Origin: an uncultured bacterium
Lineage (GTDB): Bacteria > Actinomycetota > Actinomycetes > S36-B12
Reading direction: 5' to 3'
DNA length: 13,655 nucleotides
NCBI GenBank assembly: GCA_903954205.1
Contig: CAJBMR010000521.1
Location: 1-13,655, forward strand
The position numbers were made by a program, and so were the translations under genes. How positions within the stretch are numbered: position 1 is the stretch's first letter; each line of letters starts with the position of its first letter. Positions 1 to 8,685 of the stretch are shown piece by piece. A model generated the notes under the pieces. It saw only the letters and a list, made by a program, of their open reading frames with translations, did no database searches and was not told the DNA's origin.

Positions 1-701
1 ATGTCATCGACGATGCGCACACCGTGTCCGAGACGGTCCGCGCCACACCACTGGATCGCCTCCCAGATGCTGGGCAGACCGAAGGCCTCGCCGGCGTGGA
101 TGGTGAAGTGGGCGTTCTCGCGCCGGAGGTATTCGAAGGAGTCGAGGTGCCGGGTCGGCGGATAGCCGGCCTCCCGGCCCGCGATATCGAAGCCGACCAC
201 ACCGCGATCGCGGTACTCCACCACGAGGTCGGCGATCTCGCGGCTCTTGGCCGCAGTGCGCATCGCCGTGAGCAGGGTGCCGATGCGGATACCCGTCGCA
301 CGCTCCCCCTCGCGGAAGCCATCGAGCACGGCATCGACCACGTCCCGCAGGGACAGACCCCGCTGGGTGTGCAGCTCGGGAGCAAAGCGCACCTCGGCGT
401 AGACGACGCCGTCCGAAGCAAGGTCCTCGGCGCACTCGCGCGCCACCCGGGCGAGGGCCTCGGGTGTCTGCATCACGCCGACGGTGTGCTGGAAGGTCTC
501 GAGGTAGCGATCCAGAGACCCGGAATCGGCCGCATCGCGAAACCAGGTGGCGAGGGTGTCAGGATCGGTCTCCGGTAGGTCGGCGTAGCCGGTCTCGGCC
601 GCAAGTTCGGCCACTGTGGACGGACGCAGACCGCCATCGAGGTGATCATGTAAGAGCACCTTGGGGAGGGCCCTGATCGTCTCCTCGCTCAGTGCCGCCA
701 T
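1..701 (-). CDS. add: Adenosine deaminase, 3' part missing (cut by window edge)
   Basis: Metal-dependent hydrolase that converts adenosine (and deoxyadenosine) to inosine and ammonia in cytosolic purine salvage. The visible 233 residues carry the family signatures in order: the metal-binding HDH (H18, H20) in LLHDHLDGGLRP, the HAGE motif (H202 metal ligand, E205 proton donor), and LGHG (H226, catalytic His). The C-terminal Asp-Asp motif and about a third of the usual ~350 residues lie beyond the left edge. The ATG at 701 is chosen because it starts just before the conserved N terminus and lies only 9 bp after the glutamate dehydrogenase stop, which implies cotranscription. No strong Shine-Dalgarno sequence is visible; the GGCGGG at the end of the upstream gene may serve. 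The HDHLDGG form of the first motif is, from memory, the usual one in actinobacterial Add. Family assignment is firm; adenosine versus another purine substrate rests on family similarity. Confidence 0.93.
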   Translation of the reverse strand, partial: MAALSEETIRALPKVLLHDHLDGGLRPSTVAELAAETGYADLPETDPDTLATWFRDAADSGSLDRYLETFQHTVGVMQTPEALARVARECAEDLASDGVVYAEVRFAPELHTQRGLSLRDVVDAVLDGFREGERATGIRIGTLLTAMRTAAKSREIADLVVEYRDRGVVGFDIAGREAGYPPTRHLDSFEYLRRENAHFTIHAGEAFGLPSIWEAIQWCGADRLGHGVRIVDD

Positions 702-710
702 GAAGGGAAT

Positions 711-3700
711 CTACCCGCCATGGCCTCGCGTCACATCACCCTGCCCCTGGGCGACGAGATTGCGCAGCACTCGCAGCGCCACGGAGAGGGTCGCCAGATC
801 ACCCGTCTCCAGGGCCGCGATCTGATCGAGGGTTGCCTGTGCACGCGCAAGACCCTCGCGATTCTGGCCCTCCCAGGAGGCCATGCGTGCCTCCGGCGAC
901 TGGTCCGGTGGCGTTGCCGTCGCCACGCCAGCCGTCACGCCGGCGAGGGCGGCGTACAGATCCGTGCGCAGGGCCTGTCGGGCCAGGGCGGTCCAGCGGT
1001 CGCCCCGCGGCAGCGCCGTGATCCGGTTGAGCAGGCGATCGACGTCGTAGCGCTCAGACAGCGCGAAGTAGAGGGGCATGATCTGCGCCGGCGACTGACC
1101 GACGGCGTCGGCAATCTGCACGATGTCGAGCAGGGCGAAGTCATCAAGCATCGCGCTTGCCTGCTCGGCGAGGGCTAGGGGTGCACCGCTCGCGACGAAG
1201 GCGGCGGTGGAGGCGTCCAGCCGTGTGCGCTCGGTACCCACGAGCGCAGCGGGCACGAGCGGAGTGAGCTCGGCGACGGCCGGTGCGAAGCGGGCCACTT
1301 CGGCCGACACGTCGAGGGCACCGCCCCGAGTCTGCAGGAACCACCGGATAGAGCGGTCGAGCAGGCGACGTGACTCGTGGTGCAGGAGATCCTGTGCGGA
1401 CGTCGGCACCTGGTTATCCAGGCTGTTGACCGACGACCAGAACGCCGGCAGGTTGAAGATCGCCATCGCCGCGGTCGCCGCACGGACCACCTCGATGGGC
1501 GAGGCACCTGTCTCCTCGCAGGCCCGGTAGACGACCGAGATCCCGCCATCGTTGATGAGGTTGTTGACGACGACGGTGGTGATGATCTCGTCGTGCAGTG
1601 GGTGGCTCCCGATGCGATCGGCGAAACGCTCACGGAGGAGGGCGGGGAAGTAGTCGATGGCGTACTGGGCGAACCACGGGTCGGTGGACAGCCCCGTGCC
1701 GTCGAGGTCGCCGGTAAGCGCGATCTTTGAGTAGGCAGCGAGGATGGCGAGTTCGGGCGAGGTCAGGCCCTGGTGCGCTGCCGCACGCGTGGTGATCTCC
1801 TCATCATCGGGGAGGAATTCGAGGGCGCGATTGAGAATCCCCCGTGCTTCAAGATCACTGATCATGCGGGCGTGCACGGAGATGAGTGCGGCAGCGCCCC
1901 ACCGCGCATTGCCGAGGAGGACGTTCTGGTCGTAGTTGTCCGCGAGGACAAGTGCCGCGACCTCGTCGGTCATGGCCGCCAGGAGTGCATCGCGGTCCGC
2001 CTCGGTGAGTTCGCCGTCTCGAACCACTCCGTCCAGGAGGATCTTGCTGTTGACCACGTGGTCGCTGGTATCCACTCCCGCCGAATTGTCGATGGCGTCC
2101 GTGTTGAGGCGCACGCCGTGCCGACTCGCCTCGACGCGACCGAGCTGCGTGAGCCCGAGGTTGCCACCCTCGCCGACGACACGGCAGCGCAGGGAGTTGC
2201 CGTTGACGCGCACGGGATCGTTCGCCTTGTCACCCGCATCGGCATTGGTCTCTGTCTGCGCCTTGACGTAGGTGCCGATACCGCCGTTCCAGAGCAGGTC
2301 GACAGGTGCGGTAAGGATGTGCTTGATGAGCTCCGCAGGAGTCAGCGACGAAACGCCGTCCTCGATGCCCAGGCTTGACCGCACCTCGGGCGTGATCTCG
2401 ATCGACTTGGCGCTGCGCGGGTGTACGCCGCCTCCGCGTGAGATCAGAGCGCGGTCGTAGTCATCCCAGGACGAACGCGGCAGCGCGAAGAGTCGCTCCC
2501 GCTCCGCGAATGAGGTCACGGGGTCGGGATCGGGGTCGAGGAAGACATGGCGATGGTCGAAGGCGGCGACCAGGCGGGTGTGCGGTGAGAGCAGCATGCC
2601 GTTGCCGAAGACATCACCGCTCATGTCGCCGATGCCGGCCACCGTGAAGTCCTCTTGCTGCACGTCGACGCCGAGATCGCGGAAGTGCCGCTGCACCGAG
2701 ATCCATGCGCCGCGGGCCGTAATGCCCATGGCCTTGTGGTCGTAGCCCGCCGAGCCACCCGAGGCGAAGGCGTCGCCCAGCCAGAAGGAGTACTCCTCGG
2801 CGACGGAGTTGGCGAGGTCGGAGAAGGTTGCCGTGCCCTTGTCGGCTGCAACGACAAGGTAGGGGTCGTCACCGTCGTGACGGACGACGTCGGGCGGAGG
2901 CACCACGACCCCTTCGACGAGATTGTCGGTGATGTCGAGCATGCCTCGGATGAATGTGGCGTAGGCAGCACGCCCCTCGTTCATCCACGCGTCGCGATCG
3001 ACCTGCGGGTCCGGGAGCGCCTTGGGCAGGAACCCGCCCTTGGCGCCCACCGGCACGATGACAGCGTTCTTGACCTCCTGCGCCTTCACCAGGCCAAGGA
3101 CCTCGGTGCGGAAGTCCGCGCGACGATCGCTCCAGCGCAGCCCGCCGCGTGCGATGCGGCCGAAGCGCAGGTGGACACCCTCGACGCGCGGGGAATAGAC
3201 CCAGATCTCGAAGCGTGGCCGCGGCAGTGGCAGCTCGGGGATGAGCTGCGGATCCAACTTGATCGACAGCCGATCGAGGGGCTGGCCCTCGGCATCGTGC
3301 CGGTAGGCATTGGTGCGCAGCGTGGCTACGACCATGCCGAGCAGGGAGCGCAGGATGCGATCCTCGTCCAGGCTCATTACGTCGTCGAGTGCCTGACGCG
3401 CGCGCGCAGCCAGGGTGTCCTGCCGGTCGCGCCGCCCGTCCTCTTTACTCGGGTCGAACCGTGCCTCGAAGATCTCGACGAGGAGTTGGGCGATCGAGCG
3501 ATTGCCCAGAAGCGCCGACTCGACGAAGTCCTGCCCCAGGCTCGCACCCGTCTGCTGGAGGTAGCGGACGTAGCAGCGCAGGATGACGACCTGCTGCCAG
3601 GTGAGTGCCGTGCGCACCGCGAGGCCGTTGAGGGCATCCGCCTCGCACCTGCCGTGCCAAATCGCAAGGAATGCCGCTTCGAATCTCCCCCGCAGGTCGT

Positions 3701-5552
3701 CCCGGTCAGGGATATCGCCCTCGGGCAGTTGGAAGCCGAGGTCGTACACATGCAGGGGCACCCTGCCCACACGCTGAATGTCGTAGGGATGCTCGTCTTC
3801 GACGATGACACCGAGGGATCCGAGCACCGGCAGGACCCGGGAGAGCGAGATGGGGTCACCCGCCCGGATGATCTTGAGGCGACGCAACCGCGACTCATGT
3901 CCCTCGGGGGAGTAAAGGCGTAGTCGTATCTCGCCGTCGGGCGATCCCTCGGCGATGAGGACGTCCTTGACCGCGGCATCGGCAGGCACCTCGTGCTTGT
4001 ATGCCTCGGGGAAGCCATCCGCGTACGACGCGAGGATCTCAGCGGCGCGGTCCTCGCCGACTCGCTCGATGAGTTCAGCCGCGAAATCGTCGGACCAACT
4101 CCGGACCGTGTCGACGATGCGCGCCTGCACCTCGACGACATCCGCGTCGCGGATCACCTCGCCGGGAGCCGCGCGCACGACCACATGCAGGCGGGCGAGC
4201 ACCGACTCCGACACGCGAGCGGTGTAGTCCACGGAGGCGCCGCCGTAGGCCTCCTGAAGGATCTTCTGGATACGCAGGCGCACGGCCGTGGTGTAGCGAT
4301 CGCGCGGGAGGTAGACGAAGCACGACATGAAGCGGCCATAGGGGTCACGGCGGACGAAGAGCCGAGTCTGCCGGCGCTCCGCCATCTGGTGGACCGCCAG
4401 GGCCACCGCGGCAAGGTCGGAAGGCTCGACCTGGAAGAGTTCCTCGCGCGGATAGGTTTCGAGGAACTGCATGACCTCCTTGCCCGTGTGCGAGCGCGGA
4501 TCGATGTCGAGCTCAGACATCACCTGGTCGACTCGAGTGCGCAGGATGGGGATCTCCCGCACGGACTGTGCGTACATCGACGCGGCGTAGATCCCGAGGA
4601 AGCGACGCTCCCCAATGACACGCCCGGACTCGTCGAAGCGCTTGACGCCGATGTAGTCGAGATAGGACGCGCGGTGCACGGTCGAGCGACTGTTGGCCGT
4701 TGTGAGCACGAGGATGCGAGGCTCGCGCGCGCGGGCCGCCACGAGTTCGCTGAGGTACGTGGAGGCGCCTGTGAGGTCGGGGTCGGATCGGAGGATGCCC
4801 AGCCCGGTGCCCGGCACGGCGCGCAGGCGGTCACCCCCGTCGTCGCTGACGAGGTCGTACTCGCGGTAGCCGAGGAAGGTGAAGTTGTCGTCGGCTGCCC
4901 ACCTCAGGAGCGCAGCCGACTCAGCGGCCTGATCGGGCGCGATGCCGGCGGGCGGATGCTCCTGGATCTGGTTCGCCGTATCAATCGCCTCGGCGCGCAT
5001 ACGCGGCCAGTCCTCCACCGACTCGCGCACATCACTGAGCACGCGCCGCAGTGAGTTCTCGATCTCTGCCGCTGATGCGCCGCCCCTGCTGATCTCGGCG
5101 TGAATCCAGGATTCCCTCGTGCCCGCACCGTCAGATGCCACACCCTGCAGCGCACCGGTGACGTCGCGCTGAACCGAGAGGACGGGATGGATCACGAGCC
5201 GCAGCGAGCGACCCAAACGGGTGAGTTCCGCAGCGACGGAATCGACGAGGAAGGGCATGTCGTCGGTGACGATCTCCACGACGGGGACACCGCATGACCA
5301 GCCGTCGGCGTCCTCGGTGGGCGTGTGGACCCGCACGCGGGCCGTGCCAGGCGGGCGATCGCTCGCGAGCTCCACGTGGGAGACCATCGCGCCCAGGAGG
5401 TCGGCAGGGCGGCGAGCCTCGAGATCTTCTCCGGGGACATGGCGGAAGTAGACGGGCGCAAGGTCCTCGAGCAGAGGACTGCCCGCCGCCATGCCCTCAA
5501 CCTCGCGCAGGACGGTGCGCCCCTGCGGGTCACCCCCGTGGGACAGCCCCAT
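711..5552 (-). CDS. gdh: NAD-specific glutamate dehydrogenase, large L_180 type
   Basis: Oxidatively deaminates L-glutamate to 2-oxoglutarate and ammonia with NAD+, a mainly catabolic cytosolic enzyme. At 1,613 residues it matches the ~180 kDa class (Streptomyces clavuligerus, Mycobacterium Rv2476c), not the ~450-residue hexameric enzymes. The N-terminal half, roughly residues 1-700, is expected to hold the ACT-like regulatory regions. The catalytic core shows GGLRWSDRRADFRTEVLG (803-820), PVGAKGGF with the likely catalytic Lys838, and GDMSGDVFGNG from residue 975; a helical C-terminal region follows. The ATG at 5552 is supported by AGGAGG with an 8-nt spacer. The gene lies 31 bp after the patatin-like gene and 9 bp before adenosine deaminase. 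In mycobacteria this enzyme class is inhibited by the FHA protein GarA under PknG control; no garA or pknG is in the window, so that regulation is only an analogy. The frame is intact throughout. Confidence 0.97.
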   Translation of the reverse strand: MGLSHGGDPQGRTVLREVEGMAAGSPLLEDLAPVYFRHVPGEDLEARRPADLLGAMVSHVELASDRPPGTARVRVHTPTEDADGWSCGVPVVEIVTDDMPFLVDSVAAELTRLGRSLRLVIHPVLSVQRDVTGALQGVASDGAGTRESWIHAEISRGGASAAEIENSLRRVLSDVRESVEDWPRMRAEAIDTANQIQEHPPAGIAPDQAAESAALLRWAADDNFTFLGYREYDLVSDDGGDRLRAVPGTGLGILRSDPDLTGASTYLSELVAARAREPRILVLTTANSRSTVHRASYLDYIGVKRFDESGRVIGERRFLGIYAASMYAQSVREIPILRTRVDQVMSELDIDPRSHTGKEVMQFLETYPREELFQVEPSDLAAVALAVHQMAERRQTRLFVRRDPYGRFMSCFVYLPRDRYTTAVRLRIQKILQEAYGGASVDYTARVSESVLARLHVVVRAAPGEVIRDADVVEVQARIVDTVRSWSDDFAAELIERVGEDRAAEILASYADGFPEAYKHEVPADAAVKDVLIAEGSPDGEIRLRLYSPEGHESRLRRLKIIRAGDPISLSRVLPVLGSLGVIVEDEHPYDIQRVGRVPLHVYDLGFQLPEGDIPDRDDLRGRFEAAFLAIWHGRCEADALNGLAVRTALTWQQVVILRCYVRYLQQTGASLGQDFVESALLGNRSIAQLLVEIFEARFDPSKEDGRRDRQDTLAARARQALDDVMSLDEDRILRSLLGMVVATLRTNAYRHDAEGQPLDRLSIKLDPQLIPELPLPRPRFEIWVYSPRVEGVHLRFGRIARGGLRWSDRRADFRTEVLGLVKAQEVKNAVIVPVGAKGGFLPKALPDPQVDRDAWMNEGRAAYATFIRGMLDITDNLVEGVVVPPPDVVRHDGDDPYLVVAADKGTATFSDLANSVAEEYSFWLGDAFASGGSAGYDHKAMGITARGAWISVQRHFRDLGVDVQQEDFTVAGIGDMSGDVFGNGMLLSPHTRLVAAFDHRHVFLDPDPDPVTSFAERERLFALPRSSWDDYDRALISRGGGVHPRSAKSIEITPEVRSSLGIEDGVSSLTPAELIKHILTAPVDLLWNGGIGTYVKAQTETNADAGDKANDPVRVNGNSLRCRVVGEGGNLGLTQLGRVEASRHGVRLNTDAIDNSAGVDTSDHVVNSKILLDGVVRDGELTEADRDALLAAMTDEVAALVLADNYDQNVLLGNARWGAAALISVHARMISDLEARGILNRALEFLPDDEEITTRAAAHQGLTSPELAILAAYSKIALTGDLDGTGLSTDPWFAQYAIDYFPALLRERFADRIGSHPLHDEIITTVVVNNLINDGGISVVYRACEETGASPIEVVRAATAAMAIFNLPAFWSSVNSLDNQVPTSAQDLLHHESRRLLDRSIRWFLQTRGGALDVSAEVARFAPAVAELTPLVPAALVGTERTRLDASTAAFVASGAPLALAEQASAMLDDFALLDIVQIADAVGQSPAQIMPLYFALSERYDVDRLLNRITALPRGDRWTALARQALRTDLYAALAGVTAGVATATPPDQSPEARMASWEGQNREGLARAQATLDQIAALETGDLATLSVALRVLRNLVAQGQGDVTRGHGG

Positions 5553-5560
5553 GGCCGTCG

Positions 5561-5566
5561 CCTCCT
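5561..5566 (-). promoter_or_regulatory. Ribosome binding site of glutamate dehydrogenase
   Basis: AGGAGG on the minus strand, 8 nt before the ATG at 5552. It is the strongest Shine-Dalgarno match in this operon and decides the start over the in-frame Met 20 codons downstream. It suggests that the giant enzyme is translated independently of the gene before it. Confidence 0.75.
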
Positions 5567-5583
5567 CGAGCCATTGGCCTGTG

Positions 5584-6576
5584 TCAGCCTGTGTCGGCCA
5601 GCCTGCCAGATCCGCCGTGCTCCAGGGCCACCCGGCTCGTCCTCAACGAGGTCTCGAGCACCTCGAGTCGGCGGCGGCCGTCCATGATGTTGCCCCCCAT
5701 GGCCTCGAGGTCCTCCCGGCCCGGCCCGAGAACCGTCACTCGTGCCCCGTCCTCGCGCAGCTCCTCGACCTCAGACTCGCACCGTCGAGTGACGCTCCCG
5801 CGCCACCGGCGCTCGAGTCGGGTGAGGAGGGTGTCGGGTTCATCGGTCTCGAAGGACACCATCGGAGCGACGACATAGACCTCGTCCAGGCCCCGACCGA
5901 CGAGTACGTCGGCAGAGGTTGCAGACCATGCACCGCCGTCGATGTAGGTCCGATCATCGATTGTCACGGGCTCGAACCATCCGGGGATGGCACATGACGC
6001 CATCACGGCGTCCGCAAGTGGCGCAGGGGGCGCATCCTCGCGCCCGAAGACCACACGGTGACCGGCCTCGTAGTCCATGGCGACGATCCACAGCGCCGGA
6101 TGCGGCGACCACTCCCCGAAGGGCGTGATCGCATCGATGAGGTGGCCCACGCGCTCCAGGGATCCGTTGCCCACGGGCATGAAGGCCGAGAGCACCGCCG
6201 TGGGAGGCATCTTGAGACCGTGGCGCAGGGATGACGCCATGAGACGGACCGAACCCGGCCCGCGCAGACGCGGCATCGAGGGGCGGCGGCCACCGGTGGC
6301 GGTCTCGTAGTCCCACAGGTACCCCGCCAGCGGGCCTTCGGTGATGGGTTCGCCTCGCTGATGGTCGCGCAGCGAATCGATGCTCACTCCCGCGCCCACG
6401 AGCGCCCCCAGGACCGAGCCGGCGGATGTGCCCACGATGACGTCGAAGTCACGGGGGTCGATGCCGTGCACCTCTTCGATGGCCTGAAGTGCGCCGACGG
6501 CCCAAGCGCCGCCGAGCACGCCGCCACCACCGAGGACGAGTCCTCGGCGAGTCGGAGGAGACTGCGAATCAGGCAT
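5584..6576 (-). CDS. Patatin-like phospholipase (PNPLA family)
   Basis: Predicted serine acyl hydrolase acting on phospholipids or acylglycerols through a Ser-Asp dyad. The 330-residue protein has the full patatin signature: glycine-rich oxyanion loop GGGGVLGGAW (16-25), nucleophile elbow GTSAGS with Ser51, and the dyad Asp213 in YIDGG. No signal peptide or membrane segment is evident, so a cytosolic or peripheral membrane location is likely. The ATG at 6576 is 15 bp after the acyltransferase stop, with GGTGAG 8 nt upstream. Lying between a wax ester/triacylglycerol synthase and glutamate dehydrogenase, it could mobilise acyl chains from the lipid made by the neighbouring synthase; that is inference from context. 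It could equally be a phospholipid-remodelling enzyme, since patatin domains do not reveal their substrate. Confidence 0.92.
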   Translation of the reverse strand: MPDSQSPPTRRGLVLGGGGVLGGAWAVGALQAIEEVHGIDPRDFDVIVGTSAGSVLGALVGAGVSIDSLRDHQRGEPITEGPLAGYLWDYETATGGRRPSMPRLRGPGSVRLMASSLRHGLKMPPTAVLSAFMPVGNGSLERVGHLIDAITPFGEWSPHPALWIVAMDYEAGHRVVFGREDAPPAPLADAVMASCAIPGWFEPVTIDDRTYIDGGAWSATSADVLVGRGLDEVYVVAPMVSFETDEPDTLLTRLERRWRGSVTRRCESEVEELREDGARVTVLGPGREDLEAMGGNIMDGRRRLEVLETSLRTSRVALEHGGSGRLADTG

Positions 6577-6591
6577 GCGAGCCGCTCACCG

Positions 6592-7980
6592 TCACTCCGC
6601 CACCGTGAGGTGGCGCGGGCCGCGCGTGGCCTCGAAGAGCTCGGAGAGCGACTCGCGCAGTGCCTGCGCGAGGACGTCGAGATCGGGAAGTGCATCCCGA
6701 TCGGCATTCAACCCGAGGAACACACCGCCATCGTACGACGTCATACCGATGCTGAGCCCATGACGCGAGGTCAAAGGGACGATCGGATAGGCAGCCAGCA
6801 TGCGGGCGCCGCCCGCATAAAGCGGTGTCTGTGGTCCCGGGACGTTGGTGATGGTGAGGCTGTACGCACGCTGCGATAGGGAGGCTCCCACCCGCGCGCC
6901 CAGGGTGTGCAGGGTCGGCGGGGCGAAACCGACCAGACCGACCATCGCCTTAGCGCCGACCGGCCTGGCCTCCTCGCCGTAGCGCGAGGTGTCGAATGCG
7001 ATGCGCTGGAGTCGGATGATGGGGTCGGGCTCGCCGACCGGCAGGTCCAGCAGGAAGGCATCGACAAGGCTCGCAGCATCCGGATCGCCTGCGACGCTCA
7101 TGGGCACGAGGGTGCGCACGATGGTTTCGTGGGTAACCGGGGCTCCACGGGAGAGCAGCCAGGAGCGCAAGGCCCCGGCCACGACGGCCAGTGCGACGTC
7201 ATTAATCGTCCCCCCGCGCGCCTTGCGCACCTCGCGGAGATCTTCGAGCCTCAGATCGACCGTGGTGAACCGCCGCTGCTGGCCCACCTCGACGATGAGC
7301 GGATTCGGCTCGTGGGGGCGCACCGCGGCGACCACAGTGGCGACCGCATCGCCCAGCGCTTGCCGCGCCGTGCCGAGACCCCCGCGCATGACATCGACAA
7401 GCGCCGTCGGATGCCCGACCACGTCTCCCAGGGCGCCGGCGACAAGTTCCACCGAACTCGGCCCACGCGCGGGACGCCATGTCGTGACGGGCGCACCGCG
7501 CACCTGGTCGCTCTCCTCCAGGATCACCTCGCCGAGGTCCACGGCGGTGATGCCGTCGACCATGGCCTGATGCGTCTTGCTGAGCAGCGCGAAGCGATTC
7601 CCCTCGACTCCCTCGACGAGGTACACCTCCCACAAGGGATGGCGTCGGTCGAGCGGACGGCTCATGATCCGCGCAACGAGGTCGTTGAGCTGGCGCAGCG
7701 AGCCGGGGGCCGGCAGCGCGGAGCGGCGTACATGGAAGGTGACATCGAAGCGCTCGTCGTCCACCCAGACGGGTGACGCGAGGCGCCCCGGGACCTCGCG
7801 GAGCCGCTGCCGGTAGCGCGGGACGTAGGCGATGCGATCCCGGATGAGCTTGACGAGGCGCTCGTGGTCGAGGACACCCGGCTGCTCCTGGAAGAGGGTG
7901 AGGCTGCCCACATGCATGGGCGTGGCAGGACCCTCGAGATAGAGGAACGTCGAGTCGAGGGCGGAGAGGCGGTCGGCCAC
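6592..7980 (-). CDS. WS/DGAT-type wax ester synthase / diacylglycerol acyltransferase
   Basis: Transfers acyl groups from acyl-CoA to diacylglycerol or fatty alcohols, making storage triacylglycerol or wax esters at the inner membrane face. From the GTG at 7980 it is 462 residues, the usual family length. It opens with VADRLSALDSTFLYLEG, the typical first segment, then has PLDRRHPLWE, the catalytic motif as THQAMVDG (H137, Q138, D142, G143), an ND motif in GTINDVALA, and a C-terminal VPGPQTPLY block. The motif is HQxxxDG rather than HHxxxDG. A second in-frame GTG at 8001 would add seven poorly conserved residues; neither start has a good ribosome binding site, and 7980 is chosen for agreement with the family. 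The gene follows the HAD-like gene closely and precedes the patatin-like gene by 15 bp. It is a family member beyond reasonable doubt; activity is less certain because of the altered motif. Confidence 0.92.
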   Translation of the reverse strand: MADRLSALDSTFLYLEGPATPMHVGSLTLFQEQPGVLDHERLVKLIRDRIAYVPRYRQRLREVPGRLASPVWVDDERFDVTFHVRRSALPAPGSLRQLNDLVARIMSRPLDRRHPLWEVYLVEGVEGNRFALLSKTHQAMVDGITAVDLGEVILEESDQVRGAPVTTWRPARGPSSVELVAGALGDVVGHPTALVDVMRGGLGTARQALGDAVATVVAAVRPHEPNPLIVEVGQQRRFTTVDLRLEDLREVRKARGGTINDVALAVVAGALRSWLLSRGAPVTHETIVRTLVPMSVAGDPDAASLVDAFLLDLPVGEPDPIIRLQRIAFDTSRYGEEARPVGAKAMVGLVGFAPPTLHTLGARVGASLSQRAYSLTITNVPGPQTPLYAGGARMLAAYPIVPLTSRHGLSIGMTSYDGGVFLGLNADRDALPDLDVLAQALRESLSELFEATRGPRHLTVAE

Positions 7981-8019
7981 GATGCCATCGTGCCACGCCA
8001 CCCGGCGTGATCTCGCAGC

Positions 8020-8676
8020 TCAGGCGAGATCGATGCCGAACAGTGTCTCGAGCTCCGTCAGCGTCTCCTCGTAGGTGACGTGGCGCACACCGACGAGGCC
8101 GAGATCTGCCGCGGCCGTGATGTTGTGCGGCAGGTCATCCACGAAGACGCACGCGGAGGCCGGGAGGTCCATGAGCCCCAGGGTGAGATGGAAGATCTCC
8201 GCGTCAGGCTTGCGCATGCCGACCTCTCCTGAGATCACGACGACGTCGAACATTCCGTCCCACAGATCCCGGGGGTAGAAGTCACCCCAGGAGTTGGAGA
8301 GAAGGGCCGTGCGGATCCCGCTTTCGCGCGCGCGGCGGACGAGGGCATTCATGTCGTGTGCGTGCTCGAACTCGTCGAACATGCGCGCGAGGAACCCCTC
8401 GGCGACCACGGGAGTGCCGGTGCGACGACTCAGTTCACCTGCGAGCACCTCCTCGAAGTGCGGCACCTCGATCTCACCCCGCTCGAGAGCGTGAATGGGG
8501 TTGAGCATCGCCTCGAGCTCGCCCTCGGGCCCCAGCCACGTGCGCATGATGTCGGCGTACGCGGAGAGGTCGATGGCGTGACGCTCGGCCCAGCGACGGA
8601 CGGAGGAGTTGATGTCCGTGGTGAGCACGCCGCCCCAGTCGACGATGAGTCCGGAGTAGGCGGGCGCGTCGGGCAT
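8020..8676 (-). CDS. HAD-superfamily hydrolase, YihX/epoxide-hydrolase-N-like subgroup
   Basis: Probable cytosolic hydrolase of 218 residues with a Rossmann-like HAD core and a helical cap inserted after motif I. Motif I is LIVDWGGVLTT with the predicted nucleophile Asp13; motif II is LLSNS (Ser127); motif III is Lys156 in MRKPD; motif IV is FVDDLPHN (Asp180, Asp181). The usual second aspartate of DxD is Gly15, as in the DxGxV forms of the YihX type, so ordinary phosphatase chemistry with Asp as general acid cannot be assumed. The ATG at 8676 lies 9 bp after the CpaE-like stop, and AGGA overlapping that TAG codon serves as ribosome binding site 7 nt upstream. The next gene starts 18 or 39 bp later. 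Substrate unknown; an operon role with the lipid enzymes is only suggested by position. Confidence 0.88.
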   Translation of the reverse strand: MPDAPAYSGLIVDWGGVLTTDINSSVRRWAERHAIDLSAYADIMRTWLGPEGELEAMLNPIHALERGEIEVPHFEEVLAGELSRRTGTPVVAEGFLARMFDEFEHAHDMNALVRRARESGIRTALLSNSWGDFYPRDLWDGMFDVVVISGEVGMRKPDAEIFHLTLGLMDLPASACVFVDDLPHNITAAADLGLVGVRHVTYEETLTELETLFGIDLA

Positions 8677-8685
8677 GCGCTGATC

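Noticed and set aside
2655..3923. Long open frame (422 codons) on the plus strand inside the glutamate dehydrogenase gene
   Set aside because: Antisense shadow frame from high GC. Its translation has no recognisable motif, whereas the minus strand carries the conserved catalytic core. The same applies to frames at 3993-5054 and 6907-7776.
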